Below, in pieces: positions 21,951 through 33,543 of a stretch of DNA of 64,000 nt. Every line of letters begins with the position of its first letter. The first letter of the stretch is position 1. The notes under the pieces were generated by a model, which worked only from the letters and a program-made list of their open reading frames with translations, had not been told where the DNA came from and ran no database searches. The stretch is from Pisaster brevispinus (Eukaryota; Echinodermata; Asteroidea; Forcipulatida; Asteriidae): the NCBI GenBank assembly GCA_023634235.1, contig JAMKCF010000004.1, forward strand, positions 8,284,702 to 8,348,701, given 5' to 3'. The translations under genes were made by a program, and so were the position numbers.

Positions 21951-22690
21951 TGAATTTATTTACAAACAGCAAAGGCGAATCAAGGAAACTTACAATCAGT
22001 ACATAATGAAAAGCATCAAGAAAACCGACTTGGTATACATAAATGAATATTGATATTTGGCCAAATTAGAGATTAAAAAATACCGTAAATAAATGCCGCC
22101 TGCTCAAACAACTCAGGTCTCGGGAATGGGGAGTCCGGCGCCAACCACAAAGTCCCACCGAGTGGGGTAGTGGGTAGCCTTCACAGCAGGACATCTCGTC
22201 AGACCAAGCCCCCAGCCAGAGCGCAGTATGAAGCCAGCGACCACGCCCAAGTGTCGTCCTGCCAGTGGTAGTAGTGCCGTCAATTCCCGCGGTGTGGCCG
22301 GTCAGCATCCCATTCCGAGCTCTGAGTCGAAGGAGGCTGCAGCGTGGGCATACAATGCCTTGTATGCACATTAGAATTAAATCAAATGCGACCACTTGCT
22401 AAAGTAATGAAAGAACTTGAGAATTCAACCAGCCGAGAACAATCCAGCAGAAAGGACAGCTAAACTAGGCAATAATGCGGCTGAAAGGAATTCCAAAAAT
22501 AAATCACATGGCTGCATATTGCGCCACAGCACCTCGTAAACCATTACATGTAAAGGAATAGGTAACATACATGTACTTCTAACGAAGCCCCACATACCTT
22601 GCAGGAAAATACTTAATGTTGAAGCGCCTTGAGTGTCACTGAGTGACGGATATGAGCGCTATATAAGAAGCCGTTATTATTATTACAAAC
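21951..22690. repeat. GC-rich island and retroposon-like tail
   Basis: 22,100-22,340 is markedly GC-richer than its surroundings and open on the minus strand (22,066-22,395), but the product resembles nothing I know. The stretch ends at 22,622-22,690 with CGGATATGAGCGCTATATAA and a TTATTATTA tail, a 3' end typical of invertebrate SINEs and CR1-like retroposons. The island may be the body of such an element on the plus strand. Confidence 0.35.
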
Positions 22691-22869
22691 TGTGACCATA
22701 ACAACAATCTTTCATCTGACATCAATGTAAACAATTAGAAAAGTTTGCAATCCGAATACAATCACGACATTTTGTCAAATTGAGCGTGTTATTTTTATGG
22801 CATAATAATGATAATAGTTTTGGTTGAATTGCTCTAACACTGTTTAGTATGGTGGCTTCCAAGGGAAGC

Positions 22870-23560
22870 CCCAAAACCTAAAGATTTACGTCAATTTTTT
22901 TGCGAATATTGGGGCGTAGTTTTGTGCCTCAAATCGCGATTATTCACGTAAAAATGTACGTGAATACTAACGTTTTGTGCCCTAATTGCAAATATGTTTT
23001 CAATTATTATTTACGTAAATATATGTGGTTTATGCCCAATTGCAAATAATTACATAAATGTTTACAATTTGTGCCCAAATCTCAAACACACCCATCTTTG
23101 AATACTATTAAATTTGTTTAACAACCTAGGTAGGCACTAGGCAAGCACGCGGCTTAGCCGAGCCGCGGCACTTGGCTGGTGGATCGGTCTTGGTGCAGAC
23201 TTTAACTTCGAAAATGCCTCGCGATATTTACGATTTGCGCCCCAAATCGCAAATATTTACGTAAATATTTGCAATTCACAAAATTGCGTCACAAATCCTG
23301 AGCAGTTACACAAATATTTGCGTGCTGGCGCTCAAATCGTGAACATTTACGTAAATATACGTGACACAAACAATAACTGCAAAATATTTATGTGAATATT
23401 TGCAACTTGTGCTCAAAGTAGCAGGTTAATGTGAATACTTGCGATTTGGGGCACAAATCTGGAATATTTACGTTTATTAAAATAGTCGCGACACGGACAA
23501 TAGTCGCATATATTAACGTAAATATTTACGGAGTTATTGGCATGTAAATATATCTATTTG
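22870..23560. repeat. Array of palindromic TTACGTAA-centred units
   Basis: Variants of GCAAATATTTACGTAAATA recur in imperfect tandem (for example 22,935-22,960, 23,005-23,030, 23,220-23,280, 23,335-23,365, 23,455-23,475, 23,510-23,535). They are separated by GTGCCCCAAATCGC-type words, and many units are themselves inverted repeats. No coding potential. Unit length varies, so it is a degenerate satellite-like array. Confidence 0.7.
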
Positions 23561-24767
23561 ATGTCCCTTCGAACGAAAATATTAACATTCCCGTGCCCGC
23601 TTATAGATACAGCCGCAACTGTTGACGACGCTGCAGGCTGGTAGCTTGCAGGCTGTAAACGTAATTGATTTGATTTAAAGTCTGAGATCGCGTTTATTTA
23701 TCACTGGAATCTGAATCAGCCACTCAAATCTCCCCTCGCAGATTTGCCATTCCACGCGCGCTCTTACTCATGGTCTCAGAGTGTATACGTGGTATTCATT
23801 CACAACTGAAACAAAAAATACATAACGCTGATCCTGAGCGATGGCCAATCAGGGGGCCACAAAACCCTCTTCGGCCGCGTCTACTACCAACAGGTTACAA
23901 TCACTGGAGCATTTTCGGTTTAATCTCATTTGTCTAATGCGCTTGGTACATATGGTATTGACAATTGCTATGCTAAAACAATACAAGTTAGATAGACGAA
24001 GACTGTGTTGCCTCTGGCTTGAATAGAATCGTCGAGTAATTTTCCTCCTCCAACGTTTTGTAAAAATTGTTTTTGAAATTAAAAACTAGTATCGATTTGT
24101 TTTTTTGTGGGTTTTTTTTTATTCGAAAACTGCAAAATGAGTAACTAAGCGGCGGCAAAATTTAGTTACAGTTGTATCAATGTTGTATTTATTTATTATA
24201 TCCAGTAAGGTTTTTAATAGTTTTTTTCCACCTATGTCCTTTTAAAAGCCATGTAGGCCTAAATGATAAAAAGACCGTGACTTACAAACTTCACCATTTT
24301 TTGCGGGGGAGTGGGGGGGGGGGGGCACTTCTGGCCAAGTTTTCATTTGCATTTTCTTCAACAAGCCTCCTGTCTGGGCTCTTGTTATAACAATTACTAC
24401 TTCATAAGATAATCTAACGTAAAAACAAATACAATATCTGCGTGTAAATTGGAAAAGATTTTTTTAAATAAATATATTATCACAGTTAAGCTTATAAAAT
24501 GTAACATTTTACTTTTGTAATTCTTAATCTCCAATGTCCAGATTTCAAATGGGGGGTGAGGTCACAAACATCATGGCGGGGGCGTGCCCCCGTGGCCACT
24601 TGGTCACTCTACTGTGTACGTAAAGTGGCGAGTCATGATTCGCCACGTCTTGGAAACAAAAAATTGCAAACGTAACGAATCGCCGGTGATTACGCGTACT
24701 GTGATAGTTGGTTGCTACATGAGGTCGCTTAGGTTAAGTTAGCTGATATTTGAGGGGATGCGAGTCC
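23561..24767. other. No gene seen
   Basis: Includes an open frame at 23,841-24,026, considered and rejected as the missing transporter start, and a G run near 24,312. No further structure was recognised. Confidence 0.35.
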
Positions 24768-24850
24768 CAGTGTCATGCCCGAAAGTGTCCGCTCATTAGC
24801 ATACTGGAATTTGAATGGTCACGCGTCCATGACGTCACATTTACTTTAAG
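24768..24850. repeat. Solo end of the 25.4-kb element family
   Basis: Reads GTCATGCCCGAAAGTGTCCG then CTCATTAGCATACTGG and CATGACGTCACATT, parallel to the left end of the 25,442-26,027 element, without the matching right end. Confidence 0.65.
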
Positions 24851-25441
24851 TAACTTGTGATTTTAAGGTTATCATGGCAGAAAGTGTACGGCTAGTTTGG
24901 CTAGTTAGAAGTAGAACTTGACGATAAGCAATCTGAAAGCCAAACTTCTGACGGCGTGTTTTCTAATCGATACACAGCAAAAATCACTCTGTAGGCCTAT
25001 AACATAATATACAGAATTACTTTAAAATACACATCGTAACTGCCACAGTATACTGTACATACATTCACATAACAGTGTTAGTGTAGCATAAGTCAATCAA
25101 ATTCAACATACACATACATACAGCGAAAAAACAAACGTGCGTGGTACATGACCCCAGATCCGACAAGACATAGCCAAACAAAAGGCATCATTCACACAGA
25201 ACTTGTAACTTTACTCACTCAATTGTGAATGATCAGGTATATCCAACGGTCCATAGTTTTACAGAACCCAGCGATGCACGGTCCCTAAGGAAAAATCCAC
25301 ACGTCTGCCATTACTGAGCAAGTTCGGGTGCTAACCTTTTAGTCAACATTGCCATTAAATCACTTATGCGTGGTCTGTGGTTCATTCGAACTCATAGTCG
25401 ATTGATTTGTCAAATGGCAACTCATATTGGCTCGTAAAACC

Positions 25442-26027
25442 GGTGTCATGCCAAAAAGTGTCCGCTGCCAAAAACTGTCCGCTCATTAGCATATTGCGAT
25501 CTGATTGGTCATGCGTCTATGACGTCACATTGTTTACGGAAGCTTGCTAAATAGTGTCCGCGGTTGTGTGTATTAACTTTGCGTGCCTTGCTTCTCAGCT
25601 GACAGGACGTTGACATAAGATCATTTTTTCATCTGAATTTGCCTTTTACAATTTTGTTTGAACACTTTCTTTGTTGTATTTGATGATAAATATTTGTAAC
25701 ATTTAACATTTAGCACTTTCACATTTGGTATTTTTTTAAACCTGCACAAAAATCAGCACTTAAGTTACTAAAGTAAAATACTAATCTTTACCTAACTTTT
25801 GAGATTGAGTGTTCGTCTGTGTTAGTGTTTGCTATATATTTTCGTAATCCCTGCCAAATATTGTCCGTAATCTGCCAAATACTGTCCTCGTGCAAACATA
25901 CGTGCGCCCGGACACTATTTAGCAGCGAACAGTATTTGGCACGTAATACGTGCCAAATAGTGTCCGGTGTCCACTGCGCATGCTCAGCGGACAGTATTTG
26001 GCAGCGGACACTTTTTGGCATGACACC
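25442..26027. mobile_element. 586-bp element with 41-bp inverted ends
   Basis: The left end GGTGTCATGCCAAAAAGTGT, through 25,482, equals the reverse complement of the right end at 40 of 41 positions. The right third (25,855-26,020) holds about eight further copies of TGCCAAATANTGTCC in alternating orientation. No transposase frame; the 132-codon frame from 25,819 is the repeat array read through. A clear target duplication is not visible. Confidence 0.85.
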
Positions 26028-26032
26028 TGTCA

Positions 26033-26736
26033 TACTAATTAGCGTCAACAGGCCCATTTCACGACAACTCAAGACAACTCAAGACAACAAGTTTAAAATA
26101 ACATCAAATACAATGGTTGTAATCAGAGTGTATCTGGAAACACGTTTAAAACTGACTGGAACCATCGTGCATACATGCTTTTCACGGGAAAAAAGTTTGT
26201 TTTTTTTCATAAAATAGTCAACTTTCTCCGTCCGTAGAATTGGCCGACGTGATGCTATTGCGCTTGTGCAATAACATTGGACCGCACCATTAAACTACAG
26301 GTAAGTGCAATTTTTAAGTCGAGAATGGTGCCCACACACTCATGTCAATGTAAGAAACTTTTCATATTATAGTTGTATTTACATGTATTTCTTTGTTTCT
26401 TTGTTTCTTTCTTTTTTCTTTCTTTATTTCTTTTGTTCTTTAACTCTTTTTTCTGTCTCAATTTCTTTTTGTCCCACCCATATCATAATGGTGCGGTCCA
26501 AAGCTATTGCACTAGCTCATGAATAGCAGTCACGTCGGCCAATTTTACGGACGGAGAAAGTTTACTATTTCCCGAGAAAAATATGTATGCACGATGGTTC
26601 CAGTCAGTTTTAAACGTGTTTCCAGATACACTCTGATTACAACCATTGTATTTGATGTTATTTTAAACTTGTTGTCTTGAGTTGTCTTGAGTTGTCTTGA
26701 GTTGTCGTGAAATGGGCCTGTTGACGCTAATTAGTA
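26033..26736. mobile_element. 704-bp foldback with arms of about 250 bp
   Basis: The left arm (26,033-26,292) and right arm (26,487-26,736) are reverse complements with few differences. The termini read CTAATTAGCGTCAACAGG with TA on both outer sides, matching a TA target duplication as in Tc1/mariner-type insertions. Near each tip CAAGACAACT is repeated, with one more copy in the right arm. The loop (26,293-26,486) has a T/C-rich tract. No protein frame. Confidence 0.88.
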
Positions 26737-28043
26737 CGACCCCGTAAAACAATTACTTGCAATTATAATTGTTATCTTAATATTTTACATCCTTTTGGCA
26801 AACCTACCATTTATTGTTAAACAAATTTTGTGCATGTGTTATTGCAAAGTTTACAAAACTTTCTCCGCCACGAAACCAAACCGCCAGCTTGACAAAGTGA
26901 CGTAACTTCGTTAGTTGACTGGAGAAACAGTGCTCCGGGGCTAGGTTAATCCAGTTAGACTAGCTAGTTCAACCATGCAGCGCTCGAGTGACATCTAGAT
27001 CGACTATGGTTAAGTCTAGTCAACTCTAGTCAGCCGCCCAAACTTGCTCACTACTGAAGCTTTAGTTATAGTAGGCCTACTCCGCACTAATGACGTAACG
27101 TTTTTCTTTAATTACCCGGATGCCAGACAAGCATTCTATAACCACACTCGTAGACTTGTCCACTTTTTACGCGAGAGCATTACATTTCGTGTTGTATGTA
27201 ATCTTGGCTCGACATTTATCTACCTGGTCCGTTTTCTATGTCGTCACCGATGCCGCGAAGTAGCATAGATATACCAGCAAAAGTGACAATTGGAGAAAAA
27301 GGCGTTCAAAGTTTTAAAAACCACGCTTTTCTAAGTGTTCAGGTGGAGACTTGTTGCTTACAGTGGAGACTTGTTGCATTGAACTTCATATATACTGTGC
27401 TTTTCACAGCTTCGCATCCTAAATTTATAAGCAATAAAGTATGAAAGACATAATATGCTACTTCGTGGCATCGACAATTAACAAAAATATACATTTTCCG
27501 TTTTCACGAAGTAGCACCATCCAGTTGGCGCGCGCTACAACAGTAAGATTAGTGCCACTTCGTAGGAACGTTTTGTTTTGTTTTTGTTTTTTGTTTTTTT
27601 TACATTTTGAGGTTGGTGTGTGCCGTTTGTTGCAATGGTAAATTGAACCTTAGGTGCTTCTTCATGGCGTCGAAAGTCGTCAGTTTCGTTGCCAAGTTGT
27701 AAAGCATTATTACCGTAGTTAAAAAAGTAAAGCTCCTGCTAATTCGTGTCGTCGGTTACGATTGATTAAATTATATCTATACAAGATGTCTGCTCAGTCC
27801 ATCAACAGATAACTTTTAATTGTAAAAATAATGTACACTAAAATAACTGAACAGCTTTCAGTGAAAAAATGCACTCAGTTCTTTTTTAATAAGTAATGCA
27901 CACCTTGCCCTATGGTACAGCAGTGTCCTCACACATGTTTTCAATCACTGTGCGGGTAAAGTTGATGATAGTAAACTACATTTTTCCATAATAGAGTTGC
28001 GACAATTTGCACATCTAGCCACACATGGTGCCATACATAGTCT
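26737..28043. other. No gene seen
   Basis: Includes CACGAAGTAGCA-type words four times in both orientations between 27,250 and 27,565. No supported gene. Confidence 0.35.
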
Positions 28044-28080
28044 GCCATCTTGGTCCACTCTACGAGTGGACCAAGATGGC
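28044..28080. repeat. Perfect 17-bp hairpin
   Basis: GCCATCTTGGTCCACTC and its exact complement are separated by TAC. It sits at the left edge of the repeat shared with 12.1-12.4 kb. Confidence 0.8.
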
Positions 28081-28320
28081 GTCCATCAACCTCGTGACCC
28101 CAAAAAGTCTGCTTCTTCCATTTCGCAACTCCCTTGATACACAGCTCTGAATGTAACGCACCCTTCTCACCCTCTTTTACAAAATTTGAACCACCTCACA
28201 TTGTTAAACAAATTCTTGAAAATTCTTGAACGCAACAATTGGGGGGGGGGGGGGCTTGACATCCATCATCATAACAGGCGAGCAAAGGTTGCAAAAAGAA
28301 AAGGCATTCCGCCTACTCAT
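28060..28320 (+). repeat. Dispersed repeat, copy 2
   Basis: ATGGCGTCCATCAACCTCGT, TTCGCAACTCCCTTGATACA, a run of G (28,241-28,254) and AGGCGAGCAAAGGTTG follow the order of the copy at 12,110-12,420. Confidence 0.5.
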
Positions 28321-28980
28321 AACACACATGGAATTTCCAGTATAAAGGTTGGGTCAAAGATAATTTTTCCAATGCAATGATAATTGTAGGCAAGCATATC
28401 AAGAAAGATAACCGCAAATCTGGCCGCAGCATTCAAAAACAGACACCAATGGAATTTAAATCTACAAAACTCGCCTTGAGGTGAGTTTTGGAGACTACTG
28501 TTTAGGCCTTCTTTCATTGATTTAAAATCAACGGGCCACTTCGGAACGAATAATTTCGCAGGGGGCTCTACTACCTTTACCGTCTTTATAACAACGAGGC
28601 TTTAAAAGTTCTGCAAAATGCGTCTGTTTATTAGCATAAGTACCTTAGTGGCCGCTACAATGCCTTACGTTTTCAGTTTCCAACAGGACATTCCACCGTT
28701 TTAATATCTGCCAGGTTGTTGCAGTATTGAGGAAGTTTAAACACAACAGTTTTTTGGTAGACAGTGCTTGAAGACTGTAAGCTTACACGCAAAATACATA
28801 GCAGCAGGCCCTACCAGCCTGCTGTTCAACTTTTCTGAACATGGAGTTGAATAGCTTGACATTGTTAAAAGAAATGATGAATAATAATTCAAAGAATACA
28901 GGCACGTATGTAGCATGGTCTAGTGAAATGCGGCCCAGAAAAGTTAGCATGTATATGGCATCTAGCCAAGTGATTCTACA
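28321..28980. other. No gene seen
   Basis: AT-rich flank of the P450 relic. No supported feature. Confidence 0.3.
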
Positions 28981-29012
28981 TGAACATTTGACCCCAAGCT
29001 GATTCAAAGCTT

Positions 29013-29607
29013 CTATTGACGTCTAGTGGTGCACAGTTCGTAAGGTCCGGGGCTGAGTACAATACCAGCTGATCCATCCTGCGACGGGATTGGTTTACCT
29101 GCTGGAAAAGTAACAGTGAATTGTTGGAAGATGTTGACAAAGAATTTATATAGAGCTCGTTTTTAGCGAAATTTTCGCCCAAGCAGGCTCGGCGACCTGT
29201 GAATAATTACAAAAAAGAATTTCTTGTGAGAAATTCACCTCAAATTAATGTGGTGTTTGCAATTAATATAAACCGACTGACTTTCTGGCTTTGCTGCAAA
29301 TTACAAGTAAGTATACTAAAATATGTTATGCCGTCTGCACTCGGCTTGTTTTAAGTAGAGGGAGCCTCAACGTAAAACAAAAAACGCACAATCATTTCAG
29401 CTTGCAACAAAGCTGCCATCTTGCAGGTTATTCTCATACAAGATAAAGAAATGTCATGTACCTGTATACCAAATGGGATGATTGATTCATGTTGAATGAC
29501 ACTCCTTGCCACCAGTTGAGAGGAATCGGGTTGGGTTGTATTTCTCTGGCTCTGTCCACGTGACGTAGCAGGGTCATGGTGCACTGCCCAGACGATGACA
29601 AGCACAC
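29013..29607 (-). pseudogene. Relic of P450 exons 5 and 6
   Basis: 29,607-29,462 matches exon 5 and 29,196-29,013 matches exon 6 of the gene at 16-21 kb, with the intervening intron kept. The exon-5 copy has a 5-bp insertion after CCTGCTACG and further small indels, including two extra bases before its donor. The exon-6 copy keeps the heme-loop codons ([12 protein letters not shown]) but has a 2-bp insertion after GAGCTC, breaking the frame. Matching sequence extends from about 28,985 to 29,810. No exon 1-4 copies were found nearby, so it cannot make a P450. Confidence 0.85.
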
Positions 29608-29810
29608 CTATACATAGATAAGAAAACAACTTGTTAATTAAGTTGGGCCTACAAATTAAAAACCCGAAATAAAAACTGGGAAAATCAGCACACTTTGGTT
29701 AATAGTTGCTATAAAGGTAGGGCCATCGTTTAGGTTTTGTCATGCAATGCTTATTATAGGCATAATTATAAAGAAAGATACAATAAAAAACACCTGTTAA
29801 TGTTTCAAAG

Positions 29811-30914
29811 GTTTCCAGCTGGGAAACATTTCCCGTTTTCTTCCTCTTCGAATGGTGTGCATTATATCGGTAAGATTAAAAATATAAATGTTCACAGGTT
29901 TTCTGCATTAGTGTTGATTTTGCAACTCGAAAATCTGATGTTTGAAAAGAGGGATGGGATTTTCACTCTTTTATCTTGACTCCGATGACCACTTGAGCTT
30001 AAAGTGTGGGCTCTGGTCTTTGACAATTACCAATGTTGGCAGTGTTCAGTAAGCCAAATAAAACCTCTTGAAAACAAACAAACTTTGTCTACTAACCACT
30101 ACATCGTACCGCACCATGTCTTTAACAGGTGTACTGTCCATACCAATAGCTCAGTGCTATAAGGTTGTTAATTTCAATTTCATGTCTGTAATAATCAAAA
30201 GGTTGTTAAGTGGAAAATGCGTGTAATTAAAAAAATAATAATCAAAACCCATGAGTAAATGTTTTTCTTAAAAACTGAATGTTTCTTTTTGCCAAACAAT
30301 TGCTTTGGGGACCACTCTTGATTTACTCCCATTTACTAAGAGCTCCAAAGGATGCAGAAGAAATTTTATGAAATCCATACAAACTGGACTAACGACCTTA
30401 TAGTCCTGAGTTGATGTGGATATGCACCATTGACACCAGTTTGCTAAACCAGTAGATTCTAGTTACAGATATTTTCCATATTCCATGTAAAGCCATCTGT
30501 GTGTAGACCAAAATAAATTAAATTCTACCGAGCATCTGGTGTTCTGTCATAACCCTTGGTACGTGGTTATTTTCTGAAAAGGTCTGTACGTATAGATACA
30601 TGTATATAGTTACAGTATAGATAAACAGCTGGTGGTTCTTTTTAATGTTATGTTAATGAAAACAACTGGTAAATTGGAAATATTCAAACACAATTCAGCC
30701 GATCCTCTTTACATATTCATTGCTGACATTCAGTTTATCTTTGGCCGTACCACATGTAGCGGTGCCCTGTATTAAATATTTGTCCTGCCATTTTAAGCTG
30801 TGAATTAATTGTTTTTTTAAATAGCAAATACAAATTAATAAAAATAAAGGCATCCCAAACTTTCACAAAGGCCATTTTAAGGTCATGTGGTGTGTTGTTA
30901 GCAGTACACATTTT
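29811..30914. other. No gene seen
   Basis: Near 30,010 there is a copy of the GGTCTTTGACAATTACCAA repeat, also seen at 247 and 53,963. Nothing else is supported. Confidence 0.35.
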
Positions 30915-31250
30915 GTTACAAATTACACACTTTGGCACACGGACATTCCTCGGCTTCACACTTTAGCACCTGGATACGACAAGTCTTTGGTCTACACTTT
31001 GGCACACAGAAACCCCTCTGATTTACACTTTGGTACCCAGACCCGTAAGTAGAGCAACATGCTTTGCTTTTTCCCTCTGGTTTCTAAGTGTCCTAATCAT
31101 TCTTGTTAAGGTAGGAACAAATCACAAGTACAGATCCTACCCCAAAAAAAAAAATACCCCGAAATGTAGCTCTCACTAGCTAACCCCTCTGTTTTATACT
31201 TTGGCACCCAGAAAAAGTCCCGTTTTACACTTTGACACCCAGACACCCCT
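30915..31250. repeat. Degenerate tandem repeat
   Basis: Variants of ACACTTTGGCACCCAGACAC recur about seven times with uneven spacing (near 30,925, 30,958, 30,993, 31,023, 31,197 and 31,230), broken by a 120-bp unrelated stretch. Confidence 0.6.
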
Positions 31251-31639
31251 TGGTGGTCAGGTAATGAATTGGATTGTTAAATGAAGGGATGGTCTATTGC
31301 TAACCAAGTAACTGCAGTCAAATCCATTCAGATTGATGAAAAGGTTGGTCTCAGCTCAGTAGAAAGTTTTGTGTATGGTTAACTACGTCACTTCCAACCA
31401 GACATTAATAAAAATACAAGCAGTTAGTTATAATATCAAACAATTACTATTATGCAATAACAATTTACAGGTTAACCGCTTGTTGAGACTGCATCACGAG
31501 GGGGGTCATGGTACTTTTCCATAAAAGAGCAGCCAAGTACTTGAACTCGGACACAAACTAACTAAAAGTAAGTTAAAAAACATGAAGAAAACAAATTATC
31601 TCAAAAGCTAAAATAAAAGATTGAAAAAAATAAGCTAAT

Positions 31640-31803
31640 TAATAAACCACAAGGGAAACTGACTGGGTACATTTTTTTATAATTTGGGTTTGAACAAAGA
31701 AAAATTGTTTGGAGTGGGACTTGAACCAATGACCTGAGTAATCTAGCCCTATGCTGGCAGTCTCCCGAACAAAGATTAGGGAGACCGCCAACATAGGGCT
31801 GGA
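31640..31803 (-). repeat. tRNA-like SINE end with 22-bp hairpin
   Basis: Read on the minus strand, 31,750-31,705 resembles a tRNA-derived head with B-box-like GGTTCAAGTCC. Next to it AGCCCTATGCTGGCAGTCTC pairs with the mirror arm ending at 31,800 (20 of 22). The same arms occur at 51,923-51,948 and 52,108-52,132, spread 160 bp apart. Confidence 0.55.
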
Positions 31804-33346
31804 TAGTTTACCTGGGCAAAATTTTCCTGGGCTGTTTGCACTGGACTTCAAATGATCAAGCTATCCATTTGCTCAGTTAGTTTACCCCAACAAAAGTCCG
31901 GCTTTGAACTTAAAAAAACATCAAATGCAGGAAATTACCCCGAGGGTCTTCACAACTTTACAGCATTACAAAGGAACATGTACGTGTGTAGTTCAGTCAA
32001 GAACAATCCCTTTTCCTGTGAAAAAACACCTTTAAGTTTGTCAAGGTTTTTCCAAATACTAAAAAGCACATTTTCAAAAGATTTACTACCCATTTATTCC
32101 CAAGCTATGAAAGTTTTCTGTTTTGTTGTAAAAGTTTTCCACTCCCTAATCCAATCACCATTGTCCAAACTTTCTGTTGCATTTACAATTACACCTGGTA
32201 TAACATTATTTGGTTTTTTCTATGTGCTTAGTGTACCGTCAAAACCACATTTTCAAAAGATATTCAACTCATTTATTCCCTGGCAATGATAGTCCTTTAC
32301 CTCATCTGCTATAAAAACTTTTCACTCCCCAATCCAAACCACTGTCCAAAACTGTTTGGTGCATTACACCATTTACACCGGGTATTTGCCTATTCTGTTT
32401 GCTTAGCATACCAATTGTATAGCTCGCTCTAAAACTCCTACACAAACAGTGAAAATAATCACGGGTAAGATGGTCCCAGAGAACTTTCCCATTGATGGCT
32501 GAACAAATAGTTCGGCGTTCCTAAAACCCAGATGAGTTTCCCCTATAGCGTTGTCCCCCTCTTCTTTGATGTAATATGACATGGGTGTTTTGGTAGGCAT
32601 GATTGATTGTCTTATTTGTCATTGCTATATAATTCATCTTCGTCTGACAACAGCCCATCTGATCTCTGGAGAGTTCTTCGTCCCTATTTTGAGTGATGAT
32701 CCCATTGGCAGGACTGCCTTCCTAGTTGGTCCCCGGACACCTTTCATCTTTCTATCAGCTTCAATTCTCTCTTTATCGACGGTCCCCTGCCATAGTTCTA
32801 AAAGCCTGCAGGTATTGTGAGTGTTCTGCTTAATTGAAGATCCAGGCTCTTGAACTTTATGTTATCTCAACAAGATGGAGCGGTTGACCGGAGCACTAAT
32901 AGGGGATTTGGCTATTTTTGTGCCGGAAGATTGTCTTTTGAAGGATTGTCATCTCGGATACATTACCTGTCTGCATACATTATTGTGATACATTGAAAAA
33001 GACTAAGGTTGAGGGTTTAAAGGGAGCAGGGTATTTCTTGGGTAAATACTCCAAGAATTAACGATCATAAAACACTAAGGCCTACTTGGTAAGAAGTCCT
33101 GCAGCTACCACCTTTTGAAATGTGTATATAGCTACATTTATATAGGATTAAAACAATCGAACGGTTCCAAAAACATAAGGTATACTTTACCTTTAAGCTG
33201 TATGTCAATCACTCAAAATTAGTATATCTAAAAATTGTTTTCAAGAAAAGCATTACATGTCAACGGGCATGCATGTTTGAGATTTAAATTAGACGTTGTG
33301 TTTAGCTTAAAACTGCAAATCTGCAATACTGTAGCCACGGTTTGCA
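31804..33346. other. No confident gene
   Basis: Contains a 145-codon plus frame (31,852-32,289) and two minus frames (32,403-32,805) that I cannot assign. See the findings for the minus frames. Confidence 0.3.
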
Positions 33347-33543
33347 GTTTAGGACCTCTCATACAATTCTGTAAAAGTTTAACCTCTCCATTGACTAGCT
33401 AACTTCTTTGAAAAGTTGGCTGATAGTATTTAGTCAAAGATATGTCAAAGATAGGACCTCGCATACGATTCTGTAAAAGTTTAACCTCTACATTGACTAG
33501 CTAACTTCTTTGAAAAATTGGCTAATAGTAATTAGTCAAAGAT
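33347..33543. repeat. Direct duplication of about 100 bp
   Basis: TAGGACCTCTCATACAATTC through AGTCAAAGATATG (33,350-33,448) is repeated at 33,452-33,543 with few changes, side by side. Confidence 0.85.

Noticed and set aside
22066..22395. 109-codon minus-strand frame in the GC-rich island
   Set aside because: High GC lowers the stop frequency; the residues look random and the region ends in a retroposon-like tail.
23841..24026. Candidate first exon of the transporter (MANQGATKPSS...)
   Set aside because: Some resemblance to a first helix, but the conserved glycine-proline after it is missing and no donor in the right phase is seen. It is also 15 kb away.
25819..26217. 132-codon plus-strand frame
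   Set aside because: It runs through the inverted repeats of two mobile elements; the cysteine-rich look comes from the repeated TGTCCG words.
31852..32289. 145-codon plus-strand frame
   Set aside because: AT-rich, low complexity, repeated TTTTCAAAAGAT words, and no recognisable domain.
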